Part shown: positions 8,367 to 15,828 of the stretch, piece after piece
Numbering within the stretch: the first letter of the stretch is position 1
How the letters are laid out: each line of letters starts with the position of its first letter
NCBI GenBank assembly: GCA_964361645.1
Contig: CAYIBK010000009.1
Coordinates: 1-36,878, forward strand
DNA from: 2-01-FULL-39-33 sp964361645
Lineage (GTDB): Bacteria > Patescibacteriota > Patescibacteriia > 2-01-FULL-39-33
Direction: 5' to 3'
DNA length: 36,878 nucleotides
Notes under the pieces: generated by a model
Told to the model about the DNA's origin: nothing
Database searches by the model: none
Seen by the model: the letters and a program-made list of their open reading frames with translations, nothing else
Made by a program: the position numbers and the translations under genes

Positions 8367-8379
8367 CTTTATCAAGCTT

Positions 8380-8408
8380 TTGACAATACTAGGCCAAATT
8401 GTTATCTT
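8380..8408 (+). promoter_or_regulatory. Promoter of the WG-like repeat gene
   Basis: TTGACA (8380-8385), 17-base spacer, TATCTT (8403-8408). An AGGAG ribosome site follows at 8431. Confidence 0.75.
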
Positions 8409-8443
8409 AAATTAGACCAAAGTTAACTCAAGGAGAATGGTTG

Positions 8444-9049
8444 ATGGATACTAGTACTTTCCAAAAGATATCAAGGAAATTATGTAAATATTTTCACTAC
8501 CACCGAGTTGGTGGTTATGATCCCCAAACTGGCCTGGCTTGGGCTTGTAGAAACAAAAGCGGATTTATGTTCCATATTGTTGTTGAAACGGGCTGGCCAG
8601 CTTATGAACATGCCTATACCCAAGTAACCAAATTTCAAGAGGGTTATGCCTGTGTCAGAGGTAATTCTGGGTTATGGTGCTGCCACATACGGCCAGATGG
8701 TTTTCCGGCTTATACTAACCGCTTTCTAAATGTCGGTTTGTTTTTTGAGGGATTAGCTGATGCTAGTGATGATCGGGGATATTTTCATATCAAAACAGAT
8801 GGCACACCAGCTTATGAGTCGCGCTTCAATCGGGTAGGCCATTTCTGCTACGGTTTGGCCCAGGCTAAAGATAAGACTGGACATTTCCATATTAAGCCAG
8901 ATGGCACACCGGCTTATGCGCTACGCGGGTTAAGTAATGGCCCATTCAATGAACAGGGTGTAGCTTGGACTGATATGTTAAAAAGAGTAAAGGAGAAACA
9001 AATAATAGTTCGAGTATGGATTAACGCACGGGGAGAAATTGTCAGCTAA
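8444..9049 (+). CDS. WG-like repeat protein
   Basis: This 201-residue protein is built of about four repeats of some 35 residues. The repeat core reads G-x-FHI-x-x-DG-x-PAY-x-x-RF-x-x-VG-x-F-x-x-GLA, best seen at RPDGFPAYTNRFLNVG, KTDGTPAYESRFNRVG and KPDGTPAYALR. This resembles the WG/KWG repeats that form beta-propeller-like folds, here with HI and PAY as marker positions. I use the ATG at 8444, eight bases after AGGAG. There is no signal peptide, so it should be cytosolic. Such repeats usually mediate protein contacts; no partner is evident. Repeats 3 and 4 are closest to each other, suggesting a recent internal duplication. Confidence 0.75.
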   Translation: MDTSTFQKISRKLCKYFHYHRVGGYDPQTGLAWACRNKSGFMFHIVVETGWPAYEHAYTQVTKFQEGYACVRGNSGLWCCHIRPDGFPAYTNRFLNVGLFFEGLADASDDRGYFHIKTDGTPAYESRFNRVGHFCYGLAQAKDKTGHFHIKPDGTPAYALRGLSNGPFNEQGVAWTDMLKRVKEKQIIVRVWINARGEIVS

Positions 9050-9053
9050 GAAT

Positions 9054-9080
9054 AAAGCCCCAGCTTACGCCGGGGCTTTT
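9054..9080 (+). terminator. Rho-independent terminator, near-copy of the previous one
   Basis: AAAGCCCC and GGGGCTTTT pair around a loop that differs from the 8337 terminator at one base (ACG for ACA). Confidence 0.9.
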
Positions 9081-9148
9081 AAATTTCCATTGTTGACTCT
9101 AGCCTGCGGTATACTCCAATGCCAAGCATTGGAGTATACCTTTATCGC

Positions 9149-9176
9149 TTGACAATTTTTTTTAATCTGATAATAT
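9149..9176 (+). promoter_or_regulatory. Promoter of the 62-residue gene
   Basis: TTGACA (9149-9154) is followed after 16 bases by TAATAT (9171-9176). The leader carries two GC hairpins: GACC-CTGT-GGTC (9185-9196) and GCCG-CTAATA-CGGC (9201-9214). Confidence 0.65.
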
Positions 9177-9257
9177 ATTATATTGACCCTGTGGTCATCA
9201 GCCGCTAATACGGCGAGTCCTTTAAACCGTGGACATCAACAAAGAGGGAACAAATCA

Positions 9258-9446
9258 ATGGGTAGTCCTACAAGGGTCGGAATGTATGAAATAGAAAGAC
9301 AGCGAGAAAAAAAGGCTAGGGAAAAATTCAGAGAACCGATCAAGGATCTTATTGCGAAACGCCGCTTTGCCGATGCGGAGTGCCTCTGCAACCTATGTAA
9401 TATGAAACTTAGCGATTTTGGTAAAGAAATATCTCAATCTGTTTGA
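9258..9446 (+). CDS. Small charged protein, unknown function
   Basis: This is a 62-residue protein. I prefer the ATG at 9258, eight bases after AGAGGGA; the same frame is open upstream to 9183, but that part covers the hairpin leader. The sequence is mostly charged helix (EIERQREKKAREKFREPIKDLIAKRRFADAE split by short turns) followed by CLCNLCNMKL, a cysteine cluster that could bind a metal. I recognise no family. It has its own promoter and a terminator, like the two genes before it, and it converges on the peroxiredoxin gene. Confidence 0.55.
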   Translation: MGSPTRVGMYEIERQREKKAREKFREPIKDLIAKRRFADAECLCNLCNMKLSDFGKEISQSV

Positions 9447-9464
9447 CAGCGTAATAACGAAACA

Positions 9465-9492
9465 CCGCCCGGTATAACCGAGCGGCTTTTTT
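9465..9492 (+). terminator. Rho-independent terminator of the 62-residue gene
   Basis: CCGC/GCGG and CGGT/ACCG form a two-part stem with one mismatch and an ATA loop, followed by six T. Confidence 0.85.
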
Positions 9493-9502
9493 ATTTCTCA
9501 AT

Positions 9503-10096
9503 TTATATCTTACCAACTAGATCTAAACCAGGTTTCAATGTTGGTTCTCCTGGGTGCCAACTAGCCGGACAAACCTGATCACCGTGTTTTTCCACAAAAA
9601 TTGCCGCCTGTAACTTTCTAATTAATTCTTGAGCTGATCGGCCAATACTATTATCATTTACTTCCATGGTTTTAATAAATCCCTTAGGATCTATAATAAG
9701 TGTTCCTCTTAAGGCTAGTCCCTCTTTTTCTATATACACGCCGAAAGACTTGGCTAATCTGCCGGTAGGATCGGCCGCCATGGGAAAGGTAATTTTTTTA
9801 ATCGCTTCCGAACTATCATGCCAAGCCTTATGAGAATAGACATTATCACAACTAACACTAACAATTTCAGCTCCTAGTTCTTTAAACTTGTCATAATTTT
9901 CTGCCATCTCGCGCAATTCTGTGGGACAAACAAAAGTAAAATCAGCCGGATAGAAAAAAAGTATCAGCCACTTGCCATGATAATCAGACAATTTTATTTT
10001 CTGTATTTCATCATTATGATAAACTTCTAATTCTATCTCTGGAACATGGCTATTAATTAAACTAGTCACATTCAATGTTTCGTTTTTATTTTCCAT
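9503..10096 (-). CDS. ahpC: Typical 2-Cys peroxiredoxin (AhpC/Prx1 type)
   Basis: The enzyme reduces hydrogen peroxide and organic peroxides. The peroxidatic Cys57 lies in FYPADFTFVCPTE. The resolving Cys176 lies in GDQVCPASW near the C-terminus, as in typical 2-Cys enzymes, and a long C-terminal tail (HPGEPTLKPGLDLVGKI) follows. The 197-residue length is normal. No AhpF gene is present. The rubredoxin gene ends 12 bases upstream, so rubredoxin is a plausible electron donor, as proposed for anaerobes with rubredoxin-linked peroxidases. This is an inference from context. The pair follows copA on the same strand. Confidence 0.93.
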   Translation of the reverse strand: MENKNETLNVTSLINSHVPEIELEVYHNDEIQKIKLSDYHGKWLILFFYPADFTFVCPTELREMAENYDKFKELGAEIVSVSCDNVYSHKAWHDSSEAIKKITFPMAADPTGRLAKSFGVYIEKEGLALRGTLIIDPKGFIKTMEVNDNSIGRSAQELIRKLQAAIFVEKHGDQVCPASWHPGEPTLKPGLDLVGKI

Positions 10097-10108
10097 TATT
10101 GTTTATAA

Positions 10109-10270
10109 TTAATCGTATAAATCAAAATCGCCCTTACTGGCTCGACAAGTCAGACAAACCCAGTCGGCTGGCAATTCTTTAAAGGGAGTGCCTGGAGCAA
10201 TGCCATGATCAGGATCACCTATTTCTGGATCATAAATTTCCCCACAAACACGGCAAATGTATTTTTCCAT
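10109..10270 (-). CDS. Rubredoxin
   Basis: This is a 53-residue protein that is easily missed because of its size. It has the two iron-binding knuckles of rubredoxin: CRVCG (Cys6, Cys9) and CLTC (Cys39, Cys42), with the usual YDPEIGDPDHGIAPGTPF between them and DWVC before the second. The second knuckle reads CLTCRASKGDF rather than the common CPxCG form, so the Pro and Gly are missing, but all four cysteines are present. It should carry one iron and transfer single electrons in the cytosol. It sits 12 bases upstream of the peroxiredoxin and 40 bases after copA, on the same strand. Confidence 0.92.
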   Translation of the reverse strand: MEKYICRVCGEIYDPEIGDPDHGIAPGTPFKELPADWVCLTCRASKGDFDLYD

Positions 10271-10310
10271 ATTTTTGCTATTAAATTCATTAAGTACTAA
10301 TTTAATAATA

Positions 10311-12476
10311 TTACAATTTCTTCCTTCTTAGCAAGATGGAGTTTAAAACCACAGAAACACTTGATAAGGCCATAGCTAATCCGGCCAGTTCTGCTCGTAG
10401 CAATCCTGAAGCCGCAATAGGAATACCAACACTATTATAGAATAAAGCCCAAAACATATTCTGTTTTATTTTATTCATGGTTTGTTTACTTAATTTAATA
10501 GACTTGGCCACATCTTTCAAATCATTTTTGATTAAAATAATACCACCAGTTTCAATCGCAATATCTGTGCCCCCGCCCATAGCAATCCCCAAATCAGCTT
10601 GCGCTAAAGCCGGAGCATCATTAATACCATCACCAGCCATGGCTACTTTCAATCCAGTGGCTTGTAACTCTTTTATTTTTTTGGCTTTATCTTCTGGTAA
10701 AACTTCAGCTAAAACTTCATCAATGCCAACTTTTTTGGCAATAGCTTGGGCAGTCTTTTGGTTATCGCCAGTGATCATAATAGTTTTAATACCTAATTGT
10801 TGTAAATTTTTTATAGCTTCAATGGAGGTTTCCTTAATAGTATCGGCCACCGCTATTAAACCTGATAATTTTTTATGCCCAGCTATTAACATGACGGTTT
10901 TACCTTCTTCCTCTAACTGTGATTTTTTATTTTGAACATCAATATTTACTTCGATATTATTTTCCTTCATTAATTTATCGGTGCCCACTAAAACTTCTGT
11001 ATTATTTACCAGGCCAGAAACTCCTTGACCAGATAAAGATTTAAAATCGGTTGGTTCAATTATATTTATGTTTTTAGCCTTAGCGTATTTAACAATTGAT
11101 TCTGCTAGTGGATGTTCGGAAACATTTTCTATGGAAGCTATGAGTGGTAAAAGTTCATTTTCAGAAATATTATAAGCTATAAAATCAGTTACTTCTGGTT
11201 GACCCTTGGTAAGAGTGCCGGTTTTATCAAAAACAACAATTTTGATTTTATTAGCGCCTTCCAAGGACTCACCGCCTTTTATTAAAATACCATGTTCTGC
11301 TCCCTTACCTGTTCCCACAATTATAGCGGTGGGTGTAGCCAGTCCTAAAGCACAGGGACAAGCGATAACTAGCACAGCCGTAAAAGCCATCAAAGCGACA
11401 ACAAATGAAGATGAGAGTAAGAAATACCAAACTATAAAAGTAATTAAAGCAATGGCAATTACTATCGGTACAAAAACACTAGAAATTTTATCAGCAAATT
11501 TCTGAATCGGCGCCTTTTGGCCCTGAGCTTCTTCGACAATTTTAATAATTTGCGAAAGAATTGTATCTTTACCAACTTTAGTCGCCTTAAATCTAAAACT
11601 GCCGGTTTTATTAATGGTGGCGCCAATCACTAAATCGCCAACATTTTTTTCCTTGGGAATACTTTCTCCTGAGACCATAGACTCATCCACACTAGAATGG
11701 CCACTAACTACCTCGCCATCGACTGGAATTTTTTCTCCTGGCCTAACAATAATGGTATCGCCCACAACAACTTCTTCAGCCGGCACATCAACTTCTTGAT
11801 TATCTCTTAGAACTCTAGCGGTCTTAGCTCCTAAATCCATCAATTTTTTAATCGCCTGGCCAGCTTGACCCTTAGCTCTAGCTTCCAACCATTTTCCCAA
11901 AACTACAAAAGTAATTAAAAGAGCCGAAGTTTCGTAAAAAACCTGACCTTCAATTAAAAAAGTAGTCGCCAAACTATAAAAATAAGCCGCACTAGTGCCA
12001 ATAGCAATTAAGGAATCCATATTGGCTGTTTTATCTTTAAGAGCATAATAAGTACCACGATAAAATCTAAAACCAATATAAAATTGAACAATGCCTGCCA
12101 GCAGTGTCTGAATGACTTGGCTATTAAAAGATTCATCTCTTAAAATCATGGATAAAACTATAATTGGCAAAGACAAAACTAAACTTAAAATAAATAAATT
12201 TCTTTCTTTCTTAATTTCTGATTTTTTGGAAATACTTTCATGTTCCCTAGTTTCAGCATTAACTGGTGTGGCACCATAACCACTATCTTTAACTGCTGCC
12301 ATTATTTTATTATCATCAATGTTATTATCATCATCATATTCAATGGTTGCTTTTTCAACAGCAAAATTAACATTGACATTTTTAATGCCTGATAACTTTT
12401 GTAATTTTTTTTCTATCACTAGAGCACAACTGGCGCAATGCATACCAGAAATGTCATATTCTTTTTTATTAGCCAT
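10311..12476 (-). CDS. copA: Copper-exporting P1B-type ATPase
   Basis: This 721-residue enzyme exports monovalent copper with ATP. It has one N-terminal heavy-metal-associated domain (GMHCASC, Cys14 and Cys17). The TGES-like actuator loop reads MVSGES, the intramembrane metal site is Cys373-Pro-Cys375, the phosphorylated residue is Asp417 in DKTGTLTKG, and the nucleotide-domain motif SEHPLA and the hinge GDGINDAPALAQADLG are present. The last two helices carry FYNSVG and MALSSVSVVLN, which are the Cu+-type signatures. It is 37 bases downstream of the HMA-DsbD-like-cupredoxin gene, so the two are probably co-transcribed. CsoR control is likely for the block but no operator lies directly upstream of copA. 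Confidence 0.95.
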   Translation of the reverse strand: MANKKEYDISGMHCASCALVIEKKLQKLSGIKNVNVNFAVEKATIEYDDDNNIDDNKIMAAVKDSGYGATPVNAETREHESISKKSEIKKERNLFILSLVLSLPIIVLSMILRDESFNSQVIQTLLAGIVQFYIGFRFYRGTYYALKDKTANMDSLIAIGTSAAYFYSLATTFLIEGQVFYETSALLITFVVLGKWLEARAKGQAGQAIKKLMDLGAKTARVLRDNQEVDVPAEEVVVGDTIIVRPGEKIPVDGEVVSGHSSVDESMVSGESIPKEKNVGDLVIGATINKTGSFRFKATKVGKDTILSQIIKIVEEAQGQKAPIQKFADKISSVFVPIVIAIALITFIVWYFLLSSSFVVALMAFTAVLVIACPCALGLATPTAIIVGTGKGAEHGILIKGGESLEGANKIKIVVFDKTGTLTKGQPEVTDFIAYNISENELLPLIASIENVSEHPLAESIVKYAKAKNINIIEPTDFKSLSGQGVSGLVNNTEVLVGTDKLMKENNIEVNIDVQNKKSQLEEEGKTVMLIAGHKKLSGLIAVADTIKETSIEAIKNLQQLGIKTIMITGDNQKTAQAIAKKVGIDEVLAEVLPEDKAKKIKELQATGLKVAMAGDGINDAPALAQADLGIAMGGGTDIAIETGGIILIKNDLKDVAKSIKLSKQTMNKIKQNMFWALFYNSVGIPIAASGLLRAELAGLAMALSSVSVVLNSILLRRKKL

Positions 12477-12513
12477 ATACTTTAATTAGTAATTAATTAA
12501 TAATTGATATTTA

Positions 12514-13833
12514 TTATTTAACAATAAATTTACCGGTATACATACCCATAGTACAAGAAAATCTGAATTCACCTACTCTGGTAGGCATAAATTCTATAAT
12601 ATTCTCACCTTTATTTAAGCCTCTGTTAATATTATACTCACGCATTATAATGCTAGAGGCGCAAGTAAAGGGATTGGTGGAATTAATAACCCATCTTACC
12701 TTTTGACCAACCTTAACCGTAAAAACATTGGGAGTATAGCCACTGGCATCTTGGGTCATTTTCACAATTTGTGGTTTGCCTACATTTTCAACCTGCTGAT
12801 TATTAACTGATCTAAAAGAAATCAACTGACTAGCATTAGTGATATTATAAACGCCCAAAATTATCACTACCAGTCCTGCTATCATAAAAAATATTCTAGC
12901 CGCCTTGCCTTTGAAAATAGCCGTTAGACCACCAACACTAAGCAGCCCCGGAGCAGTGCCTAGGGCAAAAAGCATCATCACTAATCCGCCAGTAACAAAA
13001 CTACCGCTACTAATAGCATAGAGTTGCATAGCCTGAGTAAAACCACAAGGCAAGAAAAAAGTTAGGGCTCCCATAGTTAAAGAATTTCTAACACTATATT
13101 TTTTATCATGACGATTAATGCCTAAAATTTTTGCTAGAGATGACGGCAAGCTAATAGTTTTATTTCTAAGAGCAGGAAATATTTCTATTAATTTTAAGCC
13201 CAAAAATATCATTACGCCGCCAACAATAATAGTTAAAATACCTAAGGTATTCCCAGACATGCGAAAGGCGGTGCCTATCAAACCAATTAGCCCGCCCAAA
13301 ATACCAAAACCAGCAATTCTGCCCAAATTAAAATAAACATTGGGCATAAATTTTTGACCAATTGTGGCCTCAGGATGAAGTTCGGCATGTCTGGAGGACA
13401 ATCCCAAAACTAATCCGCCAACCAGTGCCATACAAGTTGACACCCCAGCCACTAGGCCAACTAAAAGAGCGGTCAGTAGTCCTGTTTTACTAGCATCAAT
13501 ATTTAAATTAAAAACCCCTAAACCTATGGCTGTTAAAATAGCTAGTATTAATACGCCAACTGCAATTAAAAGATCGCGATAATCACGATAATCAATGGAT
13601 ATCCATGGTAGCAAACCGTCCTTGCCCATTTGATAACCAGAATTTTTTACTTCTTCAGCTATTTTTTCATTTGATGGTTCTGTCCCATTATAAGATAGTG
13701 TTACTTGGCCGGTTTTCTGATTGGCTTTAACTGCTACAATATTAGGAATTTTCTTAAGCTGATCTTCAACTAGAATTTCACAAGACTTACAATGCATACC
13801 ACTAATAAAAACACTTTTAGATTTATGACTCAT
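12514..13833 (-). CDS. HMA - DsbD-like/SafE membrane domain - cupredoxin fusion
   Basis: This 439-residue protein has three parts. An N-terminal heavy-metal-associated domain (about 6-72) has GMHCKSC with Cys15 and Cys18. A membrane domain of about six helices (about 86-335) is of the UreH/DsbD_2/SafE type, with a CMALVGGLVLGLSSRH stretch and PCGFTQAMQLYA; its Met/Cys pattern suits copper. A C-terminal cupredoxin-like domain (about 355-439) ends FSCTMGMYTGKFIVK. A role in moving copper between cytosolic and outer-face sites is an inference. Proteins of this layout occur in other Patescibacteria and some deep-branching bacteria. One structured 143-bp repeat lies 23 bases upstream of the ATG. 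Confidence 0.85.
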   Translation of the reverse strand: MSHKSKSVFISGMHCKSCEILVEDQLKKIPNIVAVKANQKTGQVTLSYNGTEPSNEKIAEEVKNSGYQMGKDGLLPWISIDYRDYRDLLIAVGVLILAILTAIGLGVFNLNIDASKTGLLTALLVGLVAGVSTCMALVGGLVLGLSSRHAELHPEATIGQKFMPNVYFNLGRIAGFGILGGLIGLIGTAFRMSGNTLGILTIIVGGVMIFLGLKLIEIFPALRNKTISLPSSLAKILGINRHDKKYSVRNSLTMGALTFFLPCGFTQAMQLYAISSGSFVTGGLVMMLFALGTAPGLLSVGGLTAIFKGKAARIFFMIAGLVVIILGVYNITNASQLISFRSVNNQQVENVGKPQIVKMTQDASGYTPNVFTVKVGQKVRWVINSTNPFTCASSIIMREYNINRGLNKGENIIEFMPTRVGEFRFSCTMGMYTGKFIVK

Positions 13834-13855
13834 AATGATTTAATATAATTAAATA

Positions 13856-13998
13856 ATGAATTTGACTGCGGTCTTATGACCGCAGTATCTGGGCAAATTC
13901 AAATGATCAGAGTCGGCTCCGCCGACAATATTATTACTTATACTGGTCTTCATCCCCTGGCTTAAAAGCCATGGTTATTCGACCAGCAACATTATAAA
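13856..13998 (-). repeat. 143-bp structured repeat, copy A
   Basis: This is the first of two copies, both in the same orientation and of the same length (the other is at 15198-15340), differing at only about ten positions. Read on the minus strand it has three hairpins: a long one closed by CTGGTC/GACCAG with an inner stem, GTCGGC-GGA-GCCGAC, and CTGCGGTC-N4-GACCGCAG. This copy lies between csoR and the HMA fusion gene, ending 23 bases before its ATG. Confidence 0.85.
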
Positions 13999-14011
13999 AA
14001 TTAATAAAAAA

Positions 14012-14314
14012 TTATTTACTAGACAATTTACCTACTTTTAAAATCTCATCGATCATCTCTTGTTTTCTTTTTTCGTTATTTGTCGCCATGGCTCTTCTAA
14101 AACAACTATTTAAATGCGATTCCAGTAGCATCTGATGGGCTGACTTTAACAAACTAATAGCAGCCAAATTCTGTTGCATAATATCAATACAATATTCATT
14201 ATCATCGTGCATAGCAATGATCTTAGAAATCAGACTTTGAGCTTTCTTTAAGGAGATATTGATTTTTTGTTTTTCATTACCCATAAAACTATTATCGTAT
14301 TTATTATTACCCAT
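14012..14314 (-). CDS. csoR: CsoR-family copper-sensing repressor
   Basis: CsoR is a small all-helical repressor that releases DNA when Cu(I) binds. The 100-residue protein keeps the copper ligands at exactly the family spacing: Cys42, His67 and Cys71 (25 and 4 residues apart), with Tyr41 before the first Cys. The tail (EMIDEILKVGKL) is a normal final helix. The start at 14314 lies inside the operator palindrome, so the mRNA would be nearly leaderless; an alternative ATG at 14284 (MGNEKQKI) would also give a full family domain. It is flanked by a consensus promoter with operator upstream, and the repeat copy A plus copper genes downstream. Confidence 0.93.
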   Translation of the reverse strand: MGNNKYDNSFMGNEKQKINISLKKAQSLISKIIAMHDDNEYCIDIMQQNLAAISLLKSAHQMLLESHLNSCFRRAMATNNEKRKQEMIDEILKVGKLSSK

Positions 14315-14330
14315 ACCTGGGATGTGGGTA
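14308..14330 (-). promoter_or_regulatory. Probable CsoR operator
   Basis: TACCCA-N11-TGGGTA is a perfect 6-bp inverted repeat with a GC-rich centre, like CsoR-type sites. It begins one base after the -10 box and covers the expected start of transcription and the csoR ATG. Autoregulation is therefore likely. Confidence 0.8.
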
Positions 14331-14331
14331 C

Positions 14332-14360
14332 ACTATAACTTTAAATTAAAAACATGTCAA
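14332..14360 (-). promoter_or_regulatory. csoR promoter
   Basis: Minus strand: TTGACA (14360-14355), 17-base spacer, TATAGT (14337-14332). The operator palindrome follows immediately. Confidence 0.85.
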
Positions 14361-14363
14361 ACT

Positions 14364-14391
14364 AAAAATCCGCCTTCGGAGGCAGATTTTT
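14364..14391 (-). terminator. Terminator of the SHOCT-cupredoxin pair
   Basis: AAAAATC/GATTTTT and GCCT/AGGC form a stem that is fully paired on the minus strand (one G-U). It lies between the cupredoxin gene and the csoR promoter and so separates the two transcripts. Confidence 0.75.
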
Positions 14392-14412
14392 AAATTACTT
14401 ATGATGATAATA

Positions 14413-14781
14413 TTACTCTACGATCAATTTACCCTGGTACATGCCCATATCACAGGCAAAGGCAATTTCACCAACTTTATCTGGAGTAAACTCCACCGTC
14501 ACTGTCTCGCCTTCTGGCAATTCTTGCCTGATTTTCAAGTCAGAAAAAGTCACAAAACGCGAACAATCAGTGGACTCTTCTCTTTTAAAATTAATTTTCA
14601 CAGGACGGCCAACCTTGGCTTTAATTATACTGGGCGAATAAACACCTTTAACTAAAATATCAAAAACTTGAATACCACTCTCAGTTTTAGCCGATGCTCC
14701 CTCTTGATGTTTACTATACCACAACCAAAGTAAATATAAGCCAATTACTAATATAATTAAAATTACACCGATGATTTGCAT
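14413..14781 (-). CDS. Membrane-anchored cupredoxin-like protein
   Basis: This 122-residue protein has an N-terminal membrane helix (about 4-22) and then one cupredoxin domain facing outward. The domain closely resembles the C-terminal domain of the HMA fusion at 12514: both have a Cys after a Thr/Asn-rich strand (TDCSRFVTF here, FTCASSIIM there) and end in a Cys-x-Met-Gly-Met loop (FACDMGMYQGKLIVE). No clear His ligand is seen, so copper would be held by Cys and Met. It starts 4 bases after the SHOCT gene stop, so they are coupled. Periplasmic or surface copper carriage is inferred. Confidence 0.8.
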   Translation of the reverse strand: MQIIGVILIILVIGLYLLWLWYSKHQEGASAKTESGIQVFDILVKGVYSPSIIKAKVGRPVKINFKREESTDCSRFVTFSDLKIRQELPEGETVTVEFTPDKVGEIAFACDMGMYQGKLIVE

Positions 14782-14785
14782 AAAT

Positions 14786-15130
14786 TTATTTATTAATATC
14801 TTTTTTTATCTGATCAAATTCTTTCTTGGAAACCTCACCCTTGGCATAGCGCTGCTTCAATGTCTCCAGCGCCTGTGACTCTCGATTTTGACCACTCACC
14901 CCACCAGTTAGAGATCTGATTAGCCAAACGATCGCTCCAATAAACAATAACCAAAAAACAATCATAAAAAAACCGCCGAAAATCATCCCGCTGTAACCAA
15001 AACCAGCTCCTGTCGGCCAACCGCCCATCATAGAATAACCCCAGTTTATATTGTCATTTTCAACCGCCAAGACTGCCAGAGGTATGCCCGATAAAAATAG
15101 GGAAGATAAAAATGAAATTACAACTTTCAT
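14786..15130 (-). CDS. SHOCT-domain membrane protein
   Basis: This 114-residue protein has a signal-like hydrophobic start (about 3-22), a Gly/Met-rich outward segment (NWGYSMMGGWPTGAGFGYSG), one membrane helix (about 49-70) and a C-terminal SHOCT domain (ALETLKQRYAKGEVSKKEFDQIKKDI, about 88-113). Similar proteins are often found in copper clusters, where the Met/Gly segment is a candidate metal site. It is the first gene of the pair with the cupredoxin. A -10-like TATAAT at 15174-15179 may start it, with the repeat copy B directly upstream. Confidence 0.8.
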   Translation of the reverse strand: MKVVISFLSSLFLSGIPLAVLAVENDNINWGYSMMGGWPTGAGFGYSGMIFGGFFMIVFWLLFIGAIVWLIRSLTGGVSGQNRESQALETLKQRYAKGEVSKKEFDQIKKDINK

Positions 15131-15197
15131 ATTATTAGTTAAATTTAATTTTAAATTATTATGACTTTTAATAATTATAACATTCTACTCTGAAAAT

Positions 15198-15340
15198 ATG
15201 AATTTGACTGCGGTCTAAAGACCGCAGCATCTGGGCAAATTAAAATGATCAGAGTCGGCTCCGCCGACAATATTATTCCTCATACTGGTCTTCATCCCCT
15301 GACTTAAAAGCCAGGGGTATTCGACCAGCAACATTATAAA
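15198..15340 (-). repeat. 143-bp structured repeat, copy B
   Basis: Second copy of the element at 13856-13998, same strand and length. Its long hairpin has a fully paired inner stem on the minus strand (CCCCTGGCT-TTTA-AGTCAGGGG with one G-U pair). It lies 23 bases past the end of the eight-gene operon and 67 bases before the SHOCT gene. Confidence 0.85.
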
Positions 15341-15363
15341 GAAAAATGAATTTGATATTAAAA

Positions 15364-15816
15364 TCAGCTAATCAGCTGGCAACTAACTCGATGATGCCAA
15401 TATTTACGCCACATGAAAATCAGCCCACCGAGAGAAAACAATAAACTAAACATAAAAACATAATTTTGATAAGTAGAGAAAAAAACCGCTAACCCACTTA
15501 ATCCTAAAATCGGTAAAACCAATACTAAATTATGTAAACAACAAGCAATCATGGCTGTGGTAGAAACACCACCGGAGGCAGTTAAGACCGCGCCGGCTCT
15601 TTTAGCTTGTTGATGGATAGCGCGAAATAATCCCATTTGAATAGCGAAGCTTAAAATTAAAGGTAAAATAAAATACCATTTAGCTTTCATGAAATACCAC
15701 GGCCCGGACCAGCTTTGCATGCCCAACGCTTGAATAAAATAAAAAATTAAAGTAATAAAAATAGCACCTAAGGAACCCCAAAATATGAGGGAATAATTTA
15801 TTTTATTTACCAGCAT
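15364..15816 (-). CDS. Membrane protein with a CC motif, possible metal transporter
   Basis: This 150-residue protein has four predicted helices (about 9-29, 47-65, 80-108 and 113-136). The third contains SGGVSTTAMIACCLHNLVLVLPILGLSG, where two adjacent Cys and a His sit inside the membrane. This recalls MerT-type metal importers, which also carry a vicinal Cys pair in their first helix, but I cannot assign it to that family with confidence. The C-terminus has HH and a further Cys. It is the last gene of the operon starting at 19793, 12 bases after the gene before it. Confidence 0.65.
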   Translation of the reverse strand: MLVNKINYSLIFWGSLGAIFITLIFYFIQALGMQSWSGPWYFMKAKWYFILPLILSFAIQMGLFRAIHQQAKRAGAVLTASGGVSTTAMIACCLHNLVLVLPILGLSGLAVFFSTYQNYVFMFSLLFSLGGLIFMWRKYWHHRVSCQLIS

Positions 15817-15828
15817 TGCAATTGGAAA

